The translations under genes and the position numbers were made by a program. From NCBI GenBank assembly GCA_030248195.1, contig JASAND010023015.1, forward strand, positions 27,184 through 91,183: a stretch of 64,000 nt of DNA, in the 5' to 3' direction. Under the pieces are notes generated by a model, which was not told where the DNA came from, made no database searches, and saw nothing but the letters and a program-made list of their open reading frames with translations. Source of the DNA: Trissonchulus latispiculum (taxonomy: Eukaryota; Nematoda; Enoplea; Enoplida; Ironidae). This document shows, in pieces, positions 1-14,553 of the stretch (the first letter of the stretch is position 1; the number at the start of each line of letters is the position of its first letter).

Positions 1-544
1 AATGTAGTTGAAATTCAGTTTCATATACATTCTTACAATGTAAGGTAGTTACATTGTATTTTATACATTACAATGTAAATTACATTACAATGCAGTAGTT
101 CTCATAGTCTTTTGAATAGGCTGGAAATTAAGTTAGTTTCATTAAAGTATTTTAGGTATTTTACATATATTTTCAGTCAAAATGTAACTACATTTTTGAC
201 TGTGGTCAAGACCACGATAATGTGGGTTTTTCCCGTTAACATATTATAAAAAACTTTTAAGCTATGAACGAACTTTGAGATTGTAAAAAATACATTAGAA
301 AATTATGCTTTATACAAAACGATAATTTATGATAAAATTTGTGCTGTATCGATATTTCTAGAAATTAGTGAAATTTTCAAAAAATTTTTATTTTATTTTT
401 CGTTTTATTATTTTATTTTTTATTAATTTTTTATTTATTTTTCGATTTTCAAAGATTTATTTACTTATTTACCTGTTTACTTAATTTATCTACGTATCTA
501 TCTATCTAATTTAGATAGGCATTCTTTTTTGTGCTTGCTAATAG
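1..544. other. AT-rich, with TACATTGTA repeats at the left edge
   Basis: Many TTACATTGTA/TACAATGTAA words at 30-100 and again at 1770-2000 on the other side of the family A element. Could be the two ends of an older element of about 2 kb that family A later entered. No gene seen. Confidence 0.35.
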
Positions 545-902
545 CGAGAGTACATAATATAAGAGTATGACACTAGGCATACTCTGTGTTATCCGAGCAA
601 AAACTATGCTCTGCTCGCTAGCGGCCGCATCGCAAATCAGATCCTAGTGACACCCCGCCCCCGGAGATCAGTACCTAGTCGAAACGGGGGTACGCTCACT
701 CGCTTTATGTTTATGTGCTTAAGCTCGAAAACACAAGCAGTGCGTGGGCGAAGTTTGTGCCTGCTTTGATTCGAACACAAACATTCTTTGAGGTGAATAG
801 TCTAATTTGAGAGGGGGGTGCGCCGTTAGCGAGCAGAGCATAGTTTTTGCTCTTATAACAGTGAGTGTTCCTAGTGGCACACTCTTATATTATGCACTCT
901 TG
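545..902. mobile_element. Family A inverted-repeat element, copy 1
   Basis: Ends CGAGAGTACATAAT and ATTATGCACTCTTG, inverted, with a 7-bp duplication CTAATAG on both sides (538-544, 903-909). Non-coding. Long inner inverted arms (CGAGCAAAAACTATGCTCTG and complement) make it nearly a hairpin. Confidence 0.75.
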
Positions 903-909
903 CTAATAG

Positions 910-2060
910 CTATACGAGTTGGCCCCTAAAAGAGGCAATATTCCGCCCTCGAGCCGGAGTACATACGAATGCAGGCACGCAAGTAGAAAAATCTAATTGA
1001 AAGATTTTGCTATATTCGAACTCAGCTTGGTCTAAATCATGCTCATACCACTTGTTAACTTAATTCGTCCACTTTTAAAAATGTCGAACGATAGGGGTTA
1101 ATCGAGACAAGAAGCAATTGAACCACTCAGAATTTTGAAAATTTCCCACAAAACTTTGTGTTATGCGTTTTATAAATATTTCGTTTTACGTTGATTCCTT
1201 TGTAATAATAAATATTAAATCAGGGCTGATTACTAAGTCACTTATAAAATTGGTCTCGGTCTGCATAGGCTATACCACACCGTATCGCTCCTGCAAGACG
1301 TTATGCAGACAGAGCCTTATAGCTGAAATTAGATCCGGTAAATCCGTGAAGTCCATTTAGTCCAAAACGAAGTCCAAAAGAAAGCGTGACATTTCACGGT
1401 GAAAGATAAAGCCGTCTGATCTCAGAAAAAAAATGAATACAACTAATTTGCATATGCAATAAGTTGTGCTGAAAAGGTCGATTTTAATTTGCAGCGGAGG
1501 GGGCAAGTGAAATATTCTTGACGCTGAAAAAGCCCCTGTTGTCTTTCTAATACTCTTTAAAATGCATATATAGCTTGAAATCGCTGAAAACTGTGGTACA
1601 TTGCAATTTCAACAAACCTTCTTGAGCTGACAAATTTCTGGGCATGATGAATATAGGGACTAGGGTACGGTATTCCAAACCTGTATATGCTTTAAAGACC
1701 TAAACCCGAAGCAATGACACCGCCTCCAGTCGGAATAATAATTTTCAATTAAAAATAGGCAGCTGCTGTAATATAACTACAATGAACTACAATGTACTTG
1801 TGATGGAATTACCTTGTAGCTACCACGTAGTTACATTGTAGCAACACAAATATAAAACGTGATAAAATTACGTCAAAAGGAATTTCACAAATGTATTGAT
1901 TGTAGTTACATTACAGTGTAAGAGTTACAGTTGTTTTATGAAACCCAAAAATGTTAGAAATGTAGCTAGATTTTAATGTAGGAGATGAAAGGTAACTAAT
2001 GTAGTTTTACGAAATTGGTCTCAGGCAGAAAATTTGTCACACTGACAATGCCAGCATCTC
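910..2060. other. No supported gene
   Basis: AT-rich; only short chance ORFs, plus the second cluster of TGTAGTTACATTGTA-like words near 1770-2000. Confidence 0.4.
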
Positions 2061-5000
2061 TTGTCGTTCCCTATGCAGAAAGATTGGACAGGGTTTGGGC
2101 TAGGACTGGATATTTCTCCAAGACGTGTTGTGGCGTTTCATCTTCCTCTTCGCACCGATGACACGACTTCGGTTATCAATGAAGCTGGGATTATAGGAGG
2201 CCAGATCAGGGCAGTAAAACGGAGGGACCTGAATTTCTGCGCTTCAGTCGCTTCAAACAAATCATTTTCTGTCCGCGCGCCAGCCCAAAGGACAGTACGA
2301 TGTCACGGCGCTGGTGAATAAAGTTATGCCATGTGGATGGCGCAGTATTGGCCAGGAAACTGGCCCTGTAAGGTTAGTCAAAGACCTTCAACCAAGTTGT
2401 CTGGAGGAGTGTCAAAGGCTGGTCGACATCACGACGGATTACGTCTGCTCCTTTTTAAGAAGCATGTCCAAACGGCCTCGGCGCCGCCAAATCTGGCAGG
2501 TATCTTTTGACAAGACCGGCTTTTCCGTTTTGAACAGGTCGATTTGTCCGCGTAGCAAGCAAAACTTGCTGAAGCAAAAGTATCCAGTTTCCATTTGCAG
2601 CAACAAAATCATTGGCTACCCTGGGGATTTCATCAATAGTCACAAGTACCCAAGCCACAAGTAAATGACAGGCAAGCACGCTTAAATGACGTCAGAGCTC
2701 ACAAATCCAGGAAAGTAACTTGTGGGAAAGAAGAGGCCAAAATAGATGCAATGTGAAACCAGATAAAGAAAAGTAATAAAAGTAAAAAACAGTAAAAAAC
2801 AATAATTCAAGATTTATGCCGCGAACGAAGACTTTTCGAAAGTTAAATTTCTCAGTAATTAAATAAGCAAATAGAATATAAAGAAATAGATACAAGAAAA
2901 GTAAATTAAGCAAAGAATTACCGCATTTAGATACACGAATGAAAATTGTATAAATCAGCGTAACTAATCAGTTTAATACATTGAAAAGTTTCAAATTTAT
3001 ACCAAAATTTGGCGCTGCAAATTTCAGTAAAATTTAGGCCATTTCATTTGTTAATTGTTCCGCTTTTGAGAAAGTGTCGTCTTCCTTCAGTAAACGACTA
3101 AATTCATTTAATATTAATTCTTCAAAGTTTGAGTGCCACAAGTGATACTTTGACTTGTGGGATTTTGCAGCTGTTTGTAGGGACTTGTGAACTTGTGACT
3201 TGTGGCTTGTGGCTTGATGAAACCGAAACTAGAAATTCAACTTGTGGGCAACTTGTCACAAGCAGGGACTTTGCTTGTGACTTGTGCCTTGTGACTAATC
3301 GTTGATGAAACCAAAATTGCTTGTGGCTTGTAAACTTGTAAACTTGTAACCAATGATGAAATAGGCCCCTGATCCACCATTTCTATTTCCCCCAAGAGTG
3401 GATCACTCATTCCAGATTATAGGTCAATAGCGGGGAGCTCTAGAGCTGGGCCCTTGCAGTTTCGCGAATAGTCCTAACCAAGTTGTTGTGAAATTTAGTA
3501 AGCACCGCTTGCAGGAGCCACAGTGATGGCTTGGAAATGTGGGAGTGGCTCTCTCGGCACGGTGAACAGTAGCGGGTGCAGGACGCAGAATTGCCAACCT
3601 GTCAGAAATCTGAGGCGCTTTCACACGTGGCTGGAAGCATCGGATTGTGTTATGCGGGACTGTGCGTAGTGTTTCTCCTAGATATTCGCTGCAAGCTGAC
3701 TTTTTTGACTGTTGCAGCGTGCAGCTTTCCTTCCAGCAGAAGGCAGTCGATTAGTATTGTCTTTGTGAATCCGGTGATGATATTAGCAGCTTTATTCTGT
3801 ATAGTGGGCAGCTTTTTTGTTTGAATTGGGTTGCTTACAGAAGAAAAGCTCTAGCATAGTCATGCCATGGCTGATCTTACCAGAAATACCCAGAAATGAT
3901 ACCCAGAAATAGGGTCCATAGGATTTCTTGCTGGCACTTTCATGTGGAACTACTCTGTATACGCAGATCAGTTTTAGCCGTTTTACGTAGAGTGTATCTG
4001 GCAGCTTTCTCCACTAAGGTCTCTTAAGATAAAGGACACAATCTATTTGGATACACTGATATCCATTTCTTCAAAGTTCTGGAGCTGATGGCAGTTTGCA
4101 GATTTATACACACTCTTCCGGGTAATCTGAGCTGCCACTTGTCCAAAGAGTAAGGTCATCAGCGATAGTAAAACTCTTGTTCCCTGCGCTAAATCAGCTA
4201 TGACGTGGTTTGCAAATAAAAGGAAGAGCGTGGCGATACTTTCGTAATTCAAGCGCTGAGCTGCCAGCTACCGATTAATTCGTCACGACTGTTTTCCTGT
4301 CATTCGGGATTTGGATGACTAGAGGCTGATGCACACAGGGACTTGAAGTTAATTCATTTTCCATGACTACAGAGATCCAGACTAGGTCAAATGTCATCGC
4401 TGCAGTTGACAAGGTTTAGCATTGCCCGCTTGTCAAATTTGGCTTGGAGATTACCTGCCACAGTTTGGTCAATTCGAAGTATTTGGTCTGCCGTGGATCT
4501 ATAGCGTAACATAAAGGCTTGCCAAGGTGATAGATTTCTTGCTTTTCCTGGCTTCCCTTTCTAGCCAATTCTCAGTAAGCCGTTCTACGAGTTTAAGAAG
4601 GAACAGGTTGAAGTGATAAGCTGTCAGCATGCTTCCTCCTTTTTAGAATTGGAACAGTAGCCGCTATAACCCCTTAATGCCGGAGGTGTCATATGGCCCA
4701 ATTGGCGATTTTCGTCATCTTATATTTTGGGACAGGGTCTAATTGTCGTTTGGCAGTCTGGGCGTATGCACCTATTTCTTCAACAGGCCCACCCTGTTTT
4801 ATAAGAATCTTTCAACGCGTGCCTGAAAAATCAAGTTTCCACAGCATTTTGCTGACTACGAAAAGTTTGATGATTTTAAGCTCGATTATGTTCGAGCGCT
4901 GTATTCAAACATGTCCAGAGCCGGCTGTAGTTCGTCGTCGGAAGAGTTGTTTCACCACCATTGAAATAGCGTATAGTTTGTTTCGTCGCAGAATCAACTC

Positions 5001-6600
5001 TTGCACGTAGAAATGCATTAGTTAGGTAAGTTTGTCAAACTTTCGCTAGCATGCATGGTATAGACGCCAGCTGCCCTTGACTTCATCTCTATAACGGTCT
5101 GGCTGCTGTCTGGTTTCGCCAAGATCAGTTTACATTCTAGCCAGTAAACTTTCCTGAATGCGTTTGTTCTGATGGTTGCTTGCGTCAAGCTTCACATTTC
5201 ACGATTTCTCCACCAGGCTGACTTGTTTTCGGGCTTCCATTTATCGCTCCCAGGGCTTAACAGGAACGCGCCTAGAGTCAATATGCGAGTCCAGTATACT
5301 AGCAAGCTTCAGCCAGGCAGCAGCCTTTTTCTTCAAACTAATGATCCGACTCAGATTGCTGTTTACTTTTTTACTTTTTACCACGCTAGTCTCGGAGAAG
5401 ATCATTATCATTGAGGGTATTAGTTCTAGCTATTTGCCATTCTTTTACTGCACCGTTTAAAAAGATTATTCTGCCAGGAATATATGTAATAGACGGCGGC
5501 CTCTTGAAATAGCTGAGCAGCACAAAGAATTGCTGCATCTTATGCATCGCGTTAAATGAGTGCTGGTCAGCATGATTTGCTGAGACCAGCTCTTCAACAA
5601 TCGGTTTTAGACGGAGTTTAGTCAGCGCCCCGAGAAATCCACATGGCTGGCTTGAACAACAGTTCTGGGCGATACCAGCCAAGGTTCAGTTCGGATACAT
5701 TCGGCAGGCTGTGCGACCCCGGATCGTTTCTCAGACGTCAGTTAGATCTGTTAAATTGGTTGGCATGACAGATTTCATATGGCAGTGCACAGATCGCACC
5801 AAAGGTCAGCCTGGTAGGTTCTGCCAGGAACTGCCACAGAATTGTCCGAAAACCAGACTTCTAGAAGGGTTACAGTCGGAGAGCCCGAGAGTTTAAATGG
5901 TTACTGCTAGACACTGTCTATAAGGAATAATGAGTTGTACTGACTGTATCAGCCAGAGTCCAGCCAGAAAATGTGCAGGATCGAAGCTTTGTACTTGATT
6001 AATGTGTTATAAATTGATCATTTCAGTTTAGATCCATTCCAATATACTGTGACAGGCATACGCAGTGGTCAGTTCTACTGGGAAGATGCCAAATCTGATT
6101 GTCCAGAGCTAATTGAACGTCGTCTTTTGCAGAATAACAAATCCACCACCACTCAGTCGATGTCTCAGACGTAACAACAGTTCGTCTCTTGGAATTGCCG
6201 AGTATCCAGCACCTAGAATTTATAGGTAGCTTCCTGGGTAGAGGCAACGTCGGTTTTGTTTTCGCACAGAAACTGGCACAGTACCTCTTTCTTTTGAAAC
6301 TGGATTTGCATATCACTCGGATAGGCTAAACTGGATAGTTGACGGTGTTGATGCTTCGTTTGTGTTGACCGGGCCTCGGTCTGGAGGAGCCGACTTGGAC
6401 AGATGACCCCCTGACTTTGGGCCTCATTTGCCGCAATTGGAGGGCTTGAGGGACGGACATGGAGAAAATGTAGTCAGTGCAGTACCAAAGAGTTCCTATT
6501 TGGTTGAAGCTTTGGGCAGCGGTGAGGCCACAATACGTACGGTGTACCCACAGGTACCGATGAAAGAACAGTCATAGCACCAGACAAACTGTTTATTTTA
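2061..6600. other. Degenerate, probably transposon-derived DNA
   Basis: Base composition is less AT-rich than around, with many short overlapping ORFs on both strands (for example minus 5386-5682 and 6023-6316) but no domain I can name. The look is of an old, broken retroelement, interrupted by the CTTGTG element at 2621-3371. The missing ectodomain exons of gene 2 might be hidden here, but none could be supported. Confidence 0.3.
2621..3371. mobile_element. CTTGTG-rich element, probably hAT-type MITE
   Basis: The right end reads, inverted, CAGGGGCCTATTTCATCA, and the left end CTGGGGATTTCATCAATAGT is its decayed mate. Many CTTGTG/CACAAG units lie near both ends, densest at 3130-3350. No TSD seen. 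Confidence 0.5.
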
Positions 6601-7500
6601 CAGCACATGGATGACTTCGGCCTGGGCTCCTTTCAATATATCCCCCAAAAGCTGCAGCTGGAAGCCTTGGCTCTAGCAAACCCACCTTACAAGATCCAAA
6701 TACGATTGACATTTTGTCTCTATTGATTTTGTCAAGCTAAGCCATAACTACCTATGTGTAATGGGTATGTCAACTTTAACTCAACAGCGATAGTAGACAG
6801 TTTCCGGAAAGTTGGAAAAAACTACTAGAAATTTGCTACAAAATGTCTTGAAAGTTGTATAATTGAAAATCAAAATTGTCTCAAAATATTGCAAATCTTT
6901 CTAGAAATATTTGGAAAATGTCTCTAACCATGTTTTTATTTTCAATGTTTGCGTACAAAAATGTACTTGACAAATTCGTGAAATGACTCAATATATTTGC
7001 AAGTCTCGAAAAAGAATCTCATTAAAGATGACATAACCATAATGTATGCGTCAGAGATTATATATTGGCATTAATTCAGATTGCTTACGAACGGGTTATT
7101 TTCTTCCTCGTTTCTGTTTCTTATCGAAATATGAGAAATACGCTAAGGAGCTCTAAGCCCGTTTGTGGTACGTGCAGTGATTGCTCAGTGTAAAACCGCG
7201 TCCTAAAGAAAACTGGAATTAATGCCAGGGAAGCAGATAGAAATAGGTTCATATGTCAACTAACTATAATTCAGTTCGGTTGCCAGACGTCATTGTGTAA
7301 TGATTTAATGTTGTCCGTCTGTACCTTCTGTCCAAAGTTTGCTCTATGACTAAACAAATTCCTGCTTTCCATCATTCCAAGCTTTTCGTAATCGGCATCC
7401 CAAGTCACACTACCTAAAAATCACATAAATACGTATATCAAATTGAACATAGTACAACCTCTGGGCTTTTAGGTTACTGCCAAAAGGCCTGAACACTAAA

Positions 7501-7825
<325 letters not shown>

Positions 7826-7889
7826 TTTATATAATGCAGCATTACTTTAGACTTAAATCTTATTGTATTCACTGATTTTAGCAATTCAG

Positions 7890-8009
7890 CCGCAGCAGTT
7901 TTGACTCAATTCGACGAACCGTAGAAGTAGCTAGAATTGTGGAAGCAGTTGGAATCTGTTCATCCTTTATTGCACTCATGTTTTGTATAATGATCTTTGT
8001 TTGTCTTGG
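7890..8009 (+). CDS. Gene 2 exon: TM1
   Basis: Acceptor after GATTTTAGCAATTCAG (or seven bases earlier), donor GTAGGA. Peptide has a charged lead, then VGICSSFIALMFCIMIFVCL, a clear membrane helix aligned with gene 1 TM1. It lies only about 60 bases past the end of the microsatellite tract. Confidence 0.68.
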
Positions 8010-11000
8010 GTAGGAACTTCTAATGAACCTATAAAATTATACTGTGGCAGGCTGCCTCGAAAACTATAAACTGAATAGCTTATTTTGACAATAAAAATGC
8101 TAATGAAGTATCACACATTTTAAAGTATTCAACTAAATGTTGTCATTCACAACACTTGGGTAAATTTCCTTGAATAAATAAAATCAAATACTCTTACATT
8201 TTGGATTTAGCCGACTAAGGCACAATAGATTTCGATTTGCTGTAATGATTCAATCAGCGCTCCTACTGGTAGTACTTACAAGAAGCATCATTTACTTTGA
8301 TAATTGGTTTGCCAGAGCTTATGAAGCCCCTTTGTTTGATAAAAGGGTGAGTAATTCGCTGTCTCTCTAGTCGGTGAATTTGTCTAAATAAATAAACTGT
8401 GCTTAACGTTTAAAGTAAATTCAGTTAGCAATTTCTTCTCTAAGATCTACCTAAATGAGTTGGCAACATAATCAATACCTGCTAATATTTATTGTAGTGC
8501 AGGCAATTACAACGGGATTTTTATTTTAAGGATAACATCTGCATTGTCATTTTTGCATTGCTGGAATATGCAAAAACAGCTACTTGTTGTATTGTAACTG
8601 TAGACTTACTTGATGCTTGTGGAAAATCTTTCCGTTATTATGGTATTTCGCCGCATATTCTGCGATGGATTATCTACATCTTGTTCAGTTGGGGTAAATG
8701 GCATTATTAGCCTATACGCAGACAATAACCCTAGGACTGGCATCCCTGCATAATGTATAGGCACAATAAAAGAGAGGAAACTTTTCCATATCGGTTGTAC
8801 CCTAACGCGATTTTCTCACAGCTTTGGTCATTGTCAGCTTTGGATCTGATGGCATATTTACATGGAGTATTTTTAAACGTATACAATTTCTACATTATAC
8901 TTAGCAAGCCTTAACGAGTTTTGGCGATTTCTCAGGTTTCAGAGGTTCTAATTATTTTACGCAAACTTATTACCTTTACCGTTTGTAAGTTTATTGTTCC
9001 CTTCACTCAGGCCCGTATCCTAACCTCACAGCCCGGCTTGGCCGTCTCAGTTAAAATCCACACTGTAATTATGTTTTACTAATCAATGGCTTAAGCATCG
9101 ATGTGTTGATTGGAGTGGTACCCACTTAGCCTACAATGTATTCGTTTTTAAATACGGTTTTTAAATCGTGTGCCGCGGAGCTCTTGCTTGTTCTTAAATT
9201 GTATTTCGAGAAGGCCATGCTCACCCCCGGAAACAAATTTATGAGTAGAACGCAAACAGTTCTGCGAAATACCACTATACCAAAAAGAAAGCAGCTCTGA
9301 ACTTTATTACTATGCGTTAGAATAAAGAACTTTGTATAATCTGTTGTACAGGAGCTCCCTTGGTTGTTGTTGCACTGTGGATGTTGGTGATATCTGAGTA
9401 TAGCAATATGGAAATGACAGGGTGAATATATTTTTTATAAGAATGAATCATCACTGCTATTTTGCTAACAATTGTGCGCTATGCGTCAGCCAAGAGATAC
9501 TGATTCCGATAGTAAGCATACAATTACAGGAAATTTTCAATAATTTCTCAGTCAATTTAATATCCTGAAAATTGCACATTTTTGTGTAAATGTGCCAAAT
9601 TAGGTTTCGGGGGTTTTCGGTTTCTTGTGAAATTGCACTTTTGCGTTTGAATCTGTCAAATTCGTTTTCGGTGATTTTAGGTTCCTATTCTCAATACAGT
9701 GTTGTTCCAGTAAAAGTGCAGTTTGCTGTGTGAATATGCCCAAATAATTCTCACCACATTTGGGTTTCCACGGAAAGCGCAGGATAATCTGTAAAGTGTC
9801 TGTTCAGATCTCACTCATTTTTGCTTCCAAGAATTCTCAGTTTTAGGTTTCAGCGGTGCCGAAAGCGTGATTGTTTGCTTTCTATCGGGATCAGTATCTT
9901 TTGACAAAGGCATTAGCCAATCAAAATCCGTTACGTCACAATACACTGCAAGCTAATATTGTCTAGTGTGGGTAACTGTAAATTCTGTATCGGTTTACCT
10001 TAATTCTAAAACGGGACCAATAAAAACCAAGATGAACGGCTATGTGCTGTTATGCTATATGATGCTGTTATATGCAGCCACCTACGTACTTTCTGGATTA
10101 TTGAATTCTTCTGCTTGGTTGATTGGTTGATCGAACTGATCTTTGAGTTGAATTTGAATTGAGACAGTTTAAACTGGTTTATGAAATCGAACAGTTTTTA
10201 GATGCTTAGAAACTTATCCTTTACACTGGACATTCTGGATTGTGACAATTGCAAGATTAGTCTGTATTGTTGTAAGTTGCGATGTTATAATCAGTCATTA
10301 TTCAGACAGAAGTAAGGAAGCAGTATCACTGACTGCGGCTGGACTATAATTTAAAGCTAATTATTATTATTATGCTATAATAGTTATAAGTTATGGTATT
10401 TTGTTCTGACTGAAACCGAAATGCCTTACAGTGTGTTCGTGGTCGCCACGCCGGTGCTGAATGTCGGTCTGACCTTGGCGTCAAGCCAATTTCCCGATAT
10501 TCAGGCAGTTAGCTGTCGACGACATTCTGCCACCCGGCCGGCCAGCCGACAGCTACATGAACCTTGATGATCTGAACACGCCATATATAATCTACTCTAG
10601 GATGTAAGCAGACGGGTCAATTTCCATTCAGGCAATATATAAAGTTGATGCTTAAACATTTCAGTCTTGTTTTATAAACAGCTTTTAAACGCAACACAAA
10701 ATTTTGGCGTTGCGCAGTCAGCCTACTCTACGCGAAGTCCATAAGCTTTCTGACGCCACAAAAATACCTTGACATGCACGGGGAACTATCAGCACCCTCC
10801 TTCAAGCTGTGGTTTGGCTTGTTGGAGAACTACCTAAATTATCAAAACCAGAAAAACGACGACAAGCTAGCGGACGCTGAGAAAAACTTTTCATTCTTCT
10901 TGGAAGTGGAGGGTGCCGGATTTTCTCATTTACACCCCCTGGCCTTTACCGAGCACGTGACCCCGTATGCCGTGTATGCTCAGTCTGCCAAAGTTTATTT

Positions 11001-14000
11001 CAGAAGCCAATCAACAAAGTGCGCGCTTCAGAGACACCGAGGTCCGGAGGAAATAGCCGCAGAGTTTTTTTTACTTCCATGCGCACAATGGCCAAGGATT
11101 GTGACTTTGAAGAACAAGAAAATAAGTTCCTGGCTATTCAAATGCTGAATTTTTGCCGTGATGCAGCAACTCGCTTTAAACTCCTTGAAGAAACCAAACC
11201 AAACGTGCACCATATATTCCAGATGATACATGTTTCTGAAACTCCCCAGGACACAAACAATCATCTAGAAAGGCAACATACCATCATGGCCTTAAACAAG
11301 AAGTCCAGTCAACGTAATACCCATAACAAATCTAAACCTTCAAAGACGACACCTATATCCTCAATAGATTGTCATCGGCAAACAGGGGCAAGGATACAAA
11401 ACAGAAGCATACCCAGCTAAATCAGCTGCGTGCAGCTTTTGTAAAAGCATCGGACACTATGAAAGGTGCTGTCGCAAGAAACGTAAAACGGCAAAAAGAC
11501 AACACAAAATAGCTGGACGGATTTTCCTGAATGGAGTCCACAAAGTGCACTCAAACGCCGGATTCTACCCTCGCAGGAACCAACGGAACACCGCTGGAAA
11601 AGTCCGTACCTTCTGGAACCGATATCACTACAATGAGCAGAAGCATCTACAACTAACATTTCCATCACATGCAACTCAACGCTGTGACAGAACGGTGACA
11701 GATATTGAGAACTTCAACACTAGAGCAATAGAAACATGTCTCGGTATGTACGCAGCTACCTTCGAATACAACGGAAATTCCGACCCACTCAATGCGTACT
11801 TGATGCCCGACTGCTGCCAGCCTGTGTTGGGCCTCGATGTCTTTATAGCTTCAGCTAAATCCTACCGCACTCACAGTTGAATCTGTCAGTCCGTGGAAAA
11901 ACACGCAACGATAACAACGTCTTCTCAAGTAATTTGCCAACCTTACTGCTAAATGGAATGTGAGAATGTCCTAGGTACAAGCACGTCATTCTACTGGCAG
12001 AAAGAGCGCTCCCACGAGCCAAAAAGCTACGAACGGTGCATTTGGCCAGACGTCCAACCGTTCTTCATGAAATTCAATCCATGGTTAATCAGGATATTTG
12101 GGAGCCAGTAGAGAAGTCAGATTGGGTCCACGGCATGGTGAGAACCGTGTCTAAGCCAAGCGGAGACGTCAGAATCACTACGGACCTAACAGAGCTCAAC
12201 AAAATCGTAAACCAAGACAAGTTTTCTGTTTCACACATATCCGATCTGTACCTAGAAACTCAGGGTGCCAAAGTTTTCACCAAAGTTGATCTCAAAAAGG
12301 CTTTCTTCAACATCAAACTGGCACCTGAAAGCCGCGCACTGACTACTACTGTCACTCAGGCCTGTATCAGTAAAAAGGCTGCCAATGGGTCTGACACATT
12401 TTGCGTCAGCGTTTCAGCGCCGAGTGACTCAAACCCTGGATGGTTTATCTGGCTGCACCGTCTACATAGTTGGTATCGTCAACTATGGTAGAACCTTTAA
12501 AGAACACGATTACAACCTACTTCAAGTGCTTCGAGCGCTCAACAGAGACAACTTTCGACTCATACCCAAGTGTTTGTACAAACAAGACACGATACCTCTG
12601 CTTCTGATAATTGACATCAATGGAATCGGGCCCGACCCTAAGCGAACGCTACCGCACAAAGATGCGCCGGAACCCACTGGTTTGTCAGGACTTCGGCGGG
12701 TCTTGGGGACGATCAACTATTATCAGAACTTCTTACCAAACCTACCAACAAATCAGGAATTAATGCGTGCGCTGACAAAGAAAATGCACCATTCTTTTGG
12801 GCAGAAGAATGTGCAGATGCATTTCGAGCGGTCAAAAATCAACTTTGCGAGGTCGTATCCGTGGGCATCTTTGACCCGAAAGCTCCGACATACGTAATTA
12901 CCGAAGCATCGGAAGTAGGTCTAGGAGCTGTAGTATCATAGATACAAGAGGAAAGAGAAGTGCAGAGCTTGAAGCCTACTCTTGCGTCCGGGCGTGTGAA
13001 AACTGGGTACTTACTTGGGTACAGGGTACCTACCAAATCCACTCTAAGAACCGACCGCGCTGCTCTTAAGCTGTACTCAGTCGATTTGGCACTGGTTAAA
13101 AGACAAGCAAGTTATACAGGTGGTTTGATAGTGCGGCTGAAATATCGCAATGGGTTCCTAAACGAATTTGCGGACGCTTTCTCTGGCCATGCCTCACACA
13201 ACGAAGACAGAAGCACTCGAAAACCATCAACAACGTTATTTGTCCAGGCCAGTGGACAGCGTCAAAGAAGCAAATATCAGGGATACAGCTCTTCAGATGC
13301 TTGAAGGCTACGTCCGCAATGTCCGGCCAGACAAGTCCAGATGGTTGCCTGAAGCACTGCCGTTTTATGGATTGAGACATGAACTCATCGATGCCATTGG
13401 GTACCTCACACGATGCGATGATCGGATTATTGTTCCAGAAACGATGATTAGAACCATTCTGTCAATGGCGCATAAAGGACAACCAGGAATTGTCAGGATG
13501 AAGGATAAATCAAGGAAACCTATTGGTGGCCAAACTTCTATGAAAGTATCGATTGATTTGTCCGATAGTGTACGGCCTGCCAAGTAAGGGACAAATCTTG
13601 TCCACCTGCACCATGTCACAACACAAAAATGCCCCCACCTAAGGAAGTCAGGAACAGGATTACCATTGACATCGCCGGTCCATTTCACACCGCTGCGGAA
13701 ACTGAAAGGGTCATTGTGGTTCCTGTGGATCATCATTCTAGCTATCCAGAGGTGCTCCTCGCTAGTGACATTACCGTAGCAAAAAAATTAAGTGGTTAAA
13801 GGAAATTTCCAACGTCCATTCTTCGATAACGATCCCAGATTCTGGTGCCAAGGATTTTCACGGTTTCTCTTGGCAAAAGCAATCAAGCACATTCAGACTA
13901 CCGTCTACTTCCCACAAATCAACGGTCAAGTGGAAGTCTTCAACCGCTACCTGATGCGCGGAGCACGGCCAACGATGGTGAAATGTCTCACGAGACCTAC

Positions 14001-14517
14001 TACTCAACTACAGGGCTATCGAACCCACAGCAAACAGTGATAGTCCAGCACAGCAATTCCTTGGTCGGGCTAATCGACTACCTTTTCAACCCACTAAACC
14101 TATTGGCCCGACCCAAGGCATCAGGGAATCACCAGAAGAGGAGCCGGACTGGCGGGATCGTACCACATGGCTATCTAAGGAAGAGGGGGCATATATGCTA
14201 GTTACGAGGTGAAGCTAAGAAGAGCTGCGTGCCTCAAGTGACAATCGCCCTGGTCTGAACCGTTGGTGGTATCCAATGTTTGGGGACTATACTTATGAAC
14301 TTACCGATGGTCAGGTTTGGAATGCCAAGAAAATGCGCAGACATTTGTCAACCAGGGTTGAAGCCGAGGATGCCTACACAAGCTTCAGCATCAGCACCCA
14401 TCTGCAGCAGCTCGTCGTTCGAATCGGTCGACGAAAAGGGTACCACTGACTTAATATACCGCAGTATCATAAAAGGGAGTGATAATGTATCTGCTGATCT
14501 CAACAATTCAAATATTG

Positions 14518-14553
<36 letters not shown>

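Larger units (their letters stand above)
10432..14470 (+). mobile_element. Decayed Ty3/gypsy retroelement
   Basis: Plus-strand remnants appear in the family order: a Gag-like ORF (10774 on), a CCHC zinc knuckle (CSFCKSIGHYERCC, about 11430-11475), the end of a protease (QPVLGLDVF), reverse transcriptase (VNQDIWEPVEKSDWVHGM, KVDLKKAFFNIKL), RNase H traces (near 12880-12945) and integrase (AHKGQPG, then DHHSSYPEV, then YFPQINGQVEVFNRYL). Many frameshifts and stops make it inactive. A likely 5' LTR is 10432-10698 with TATATAA and TATAAA boxes, followed by TTGGCGTTGCGC as a primer-site candidate. No 3' LTR was seen; the right end runs into an AT repeat. It lies in the last intron of gene 2. Confidence 0.82.
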
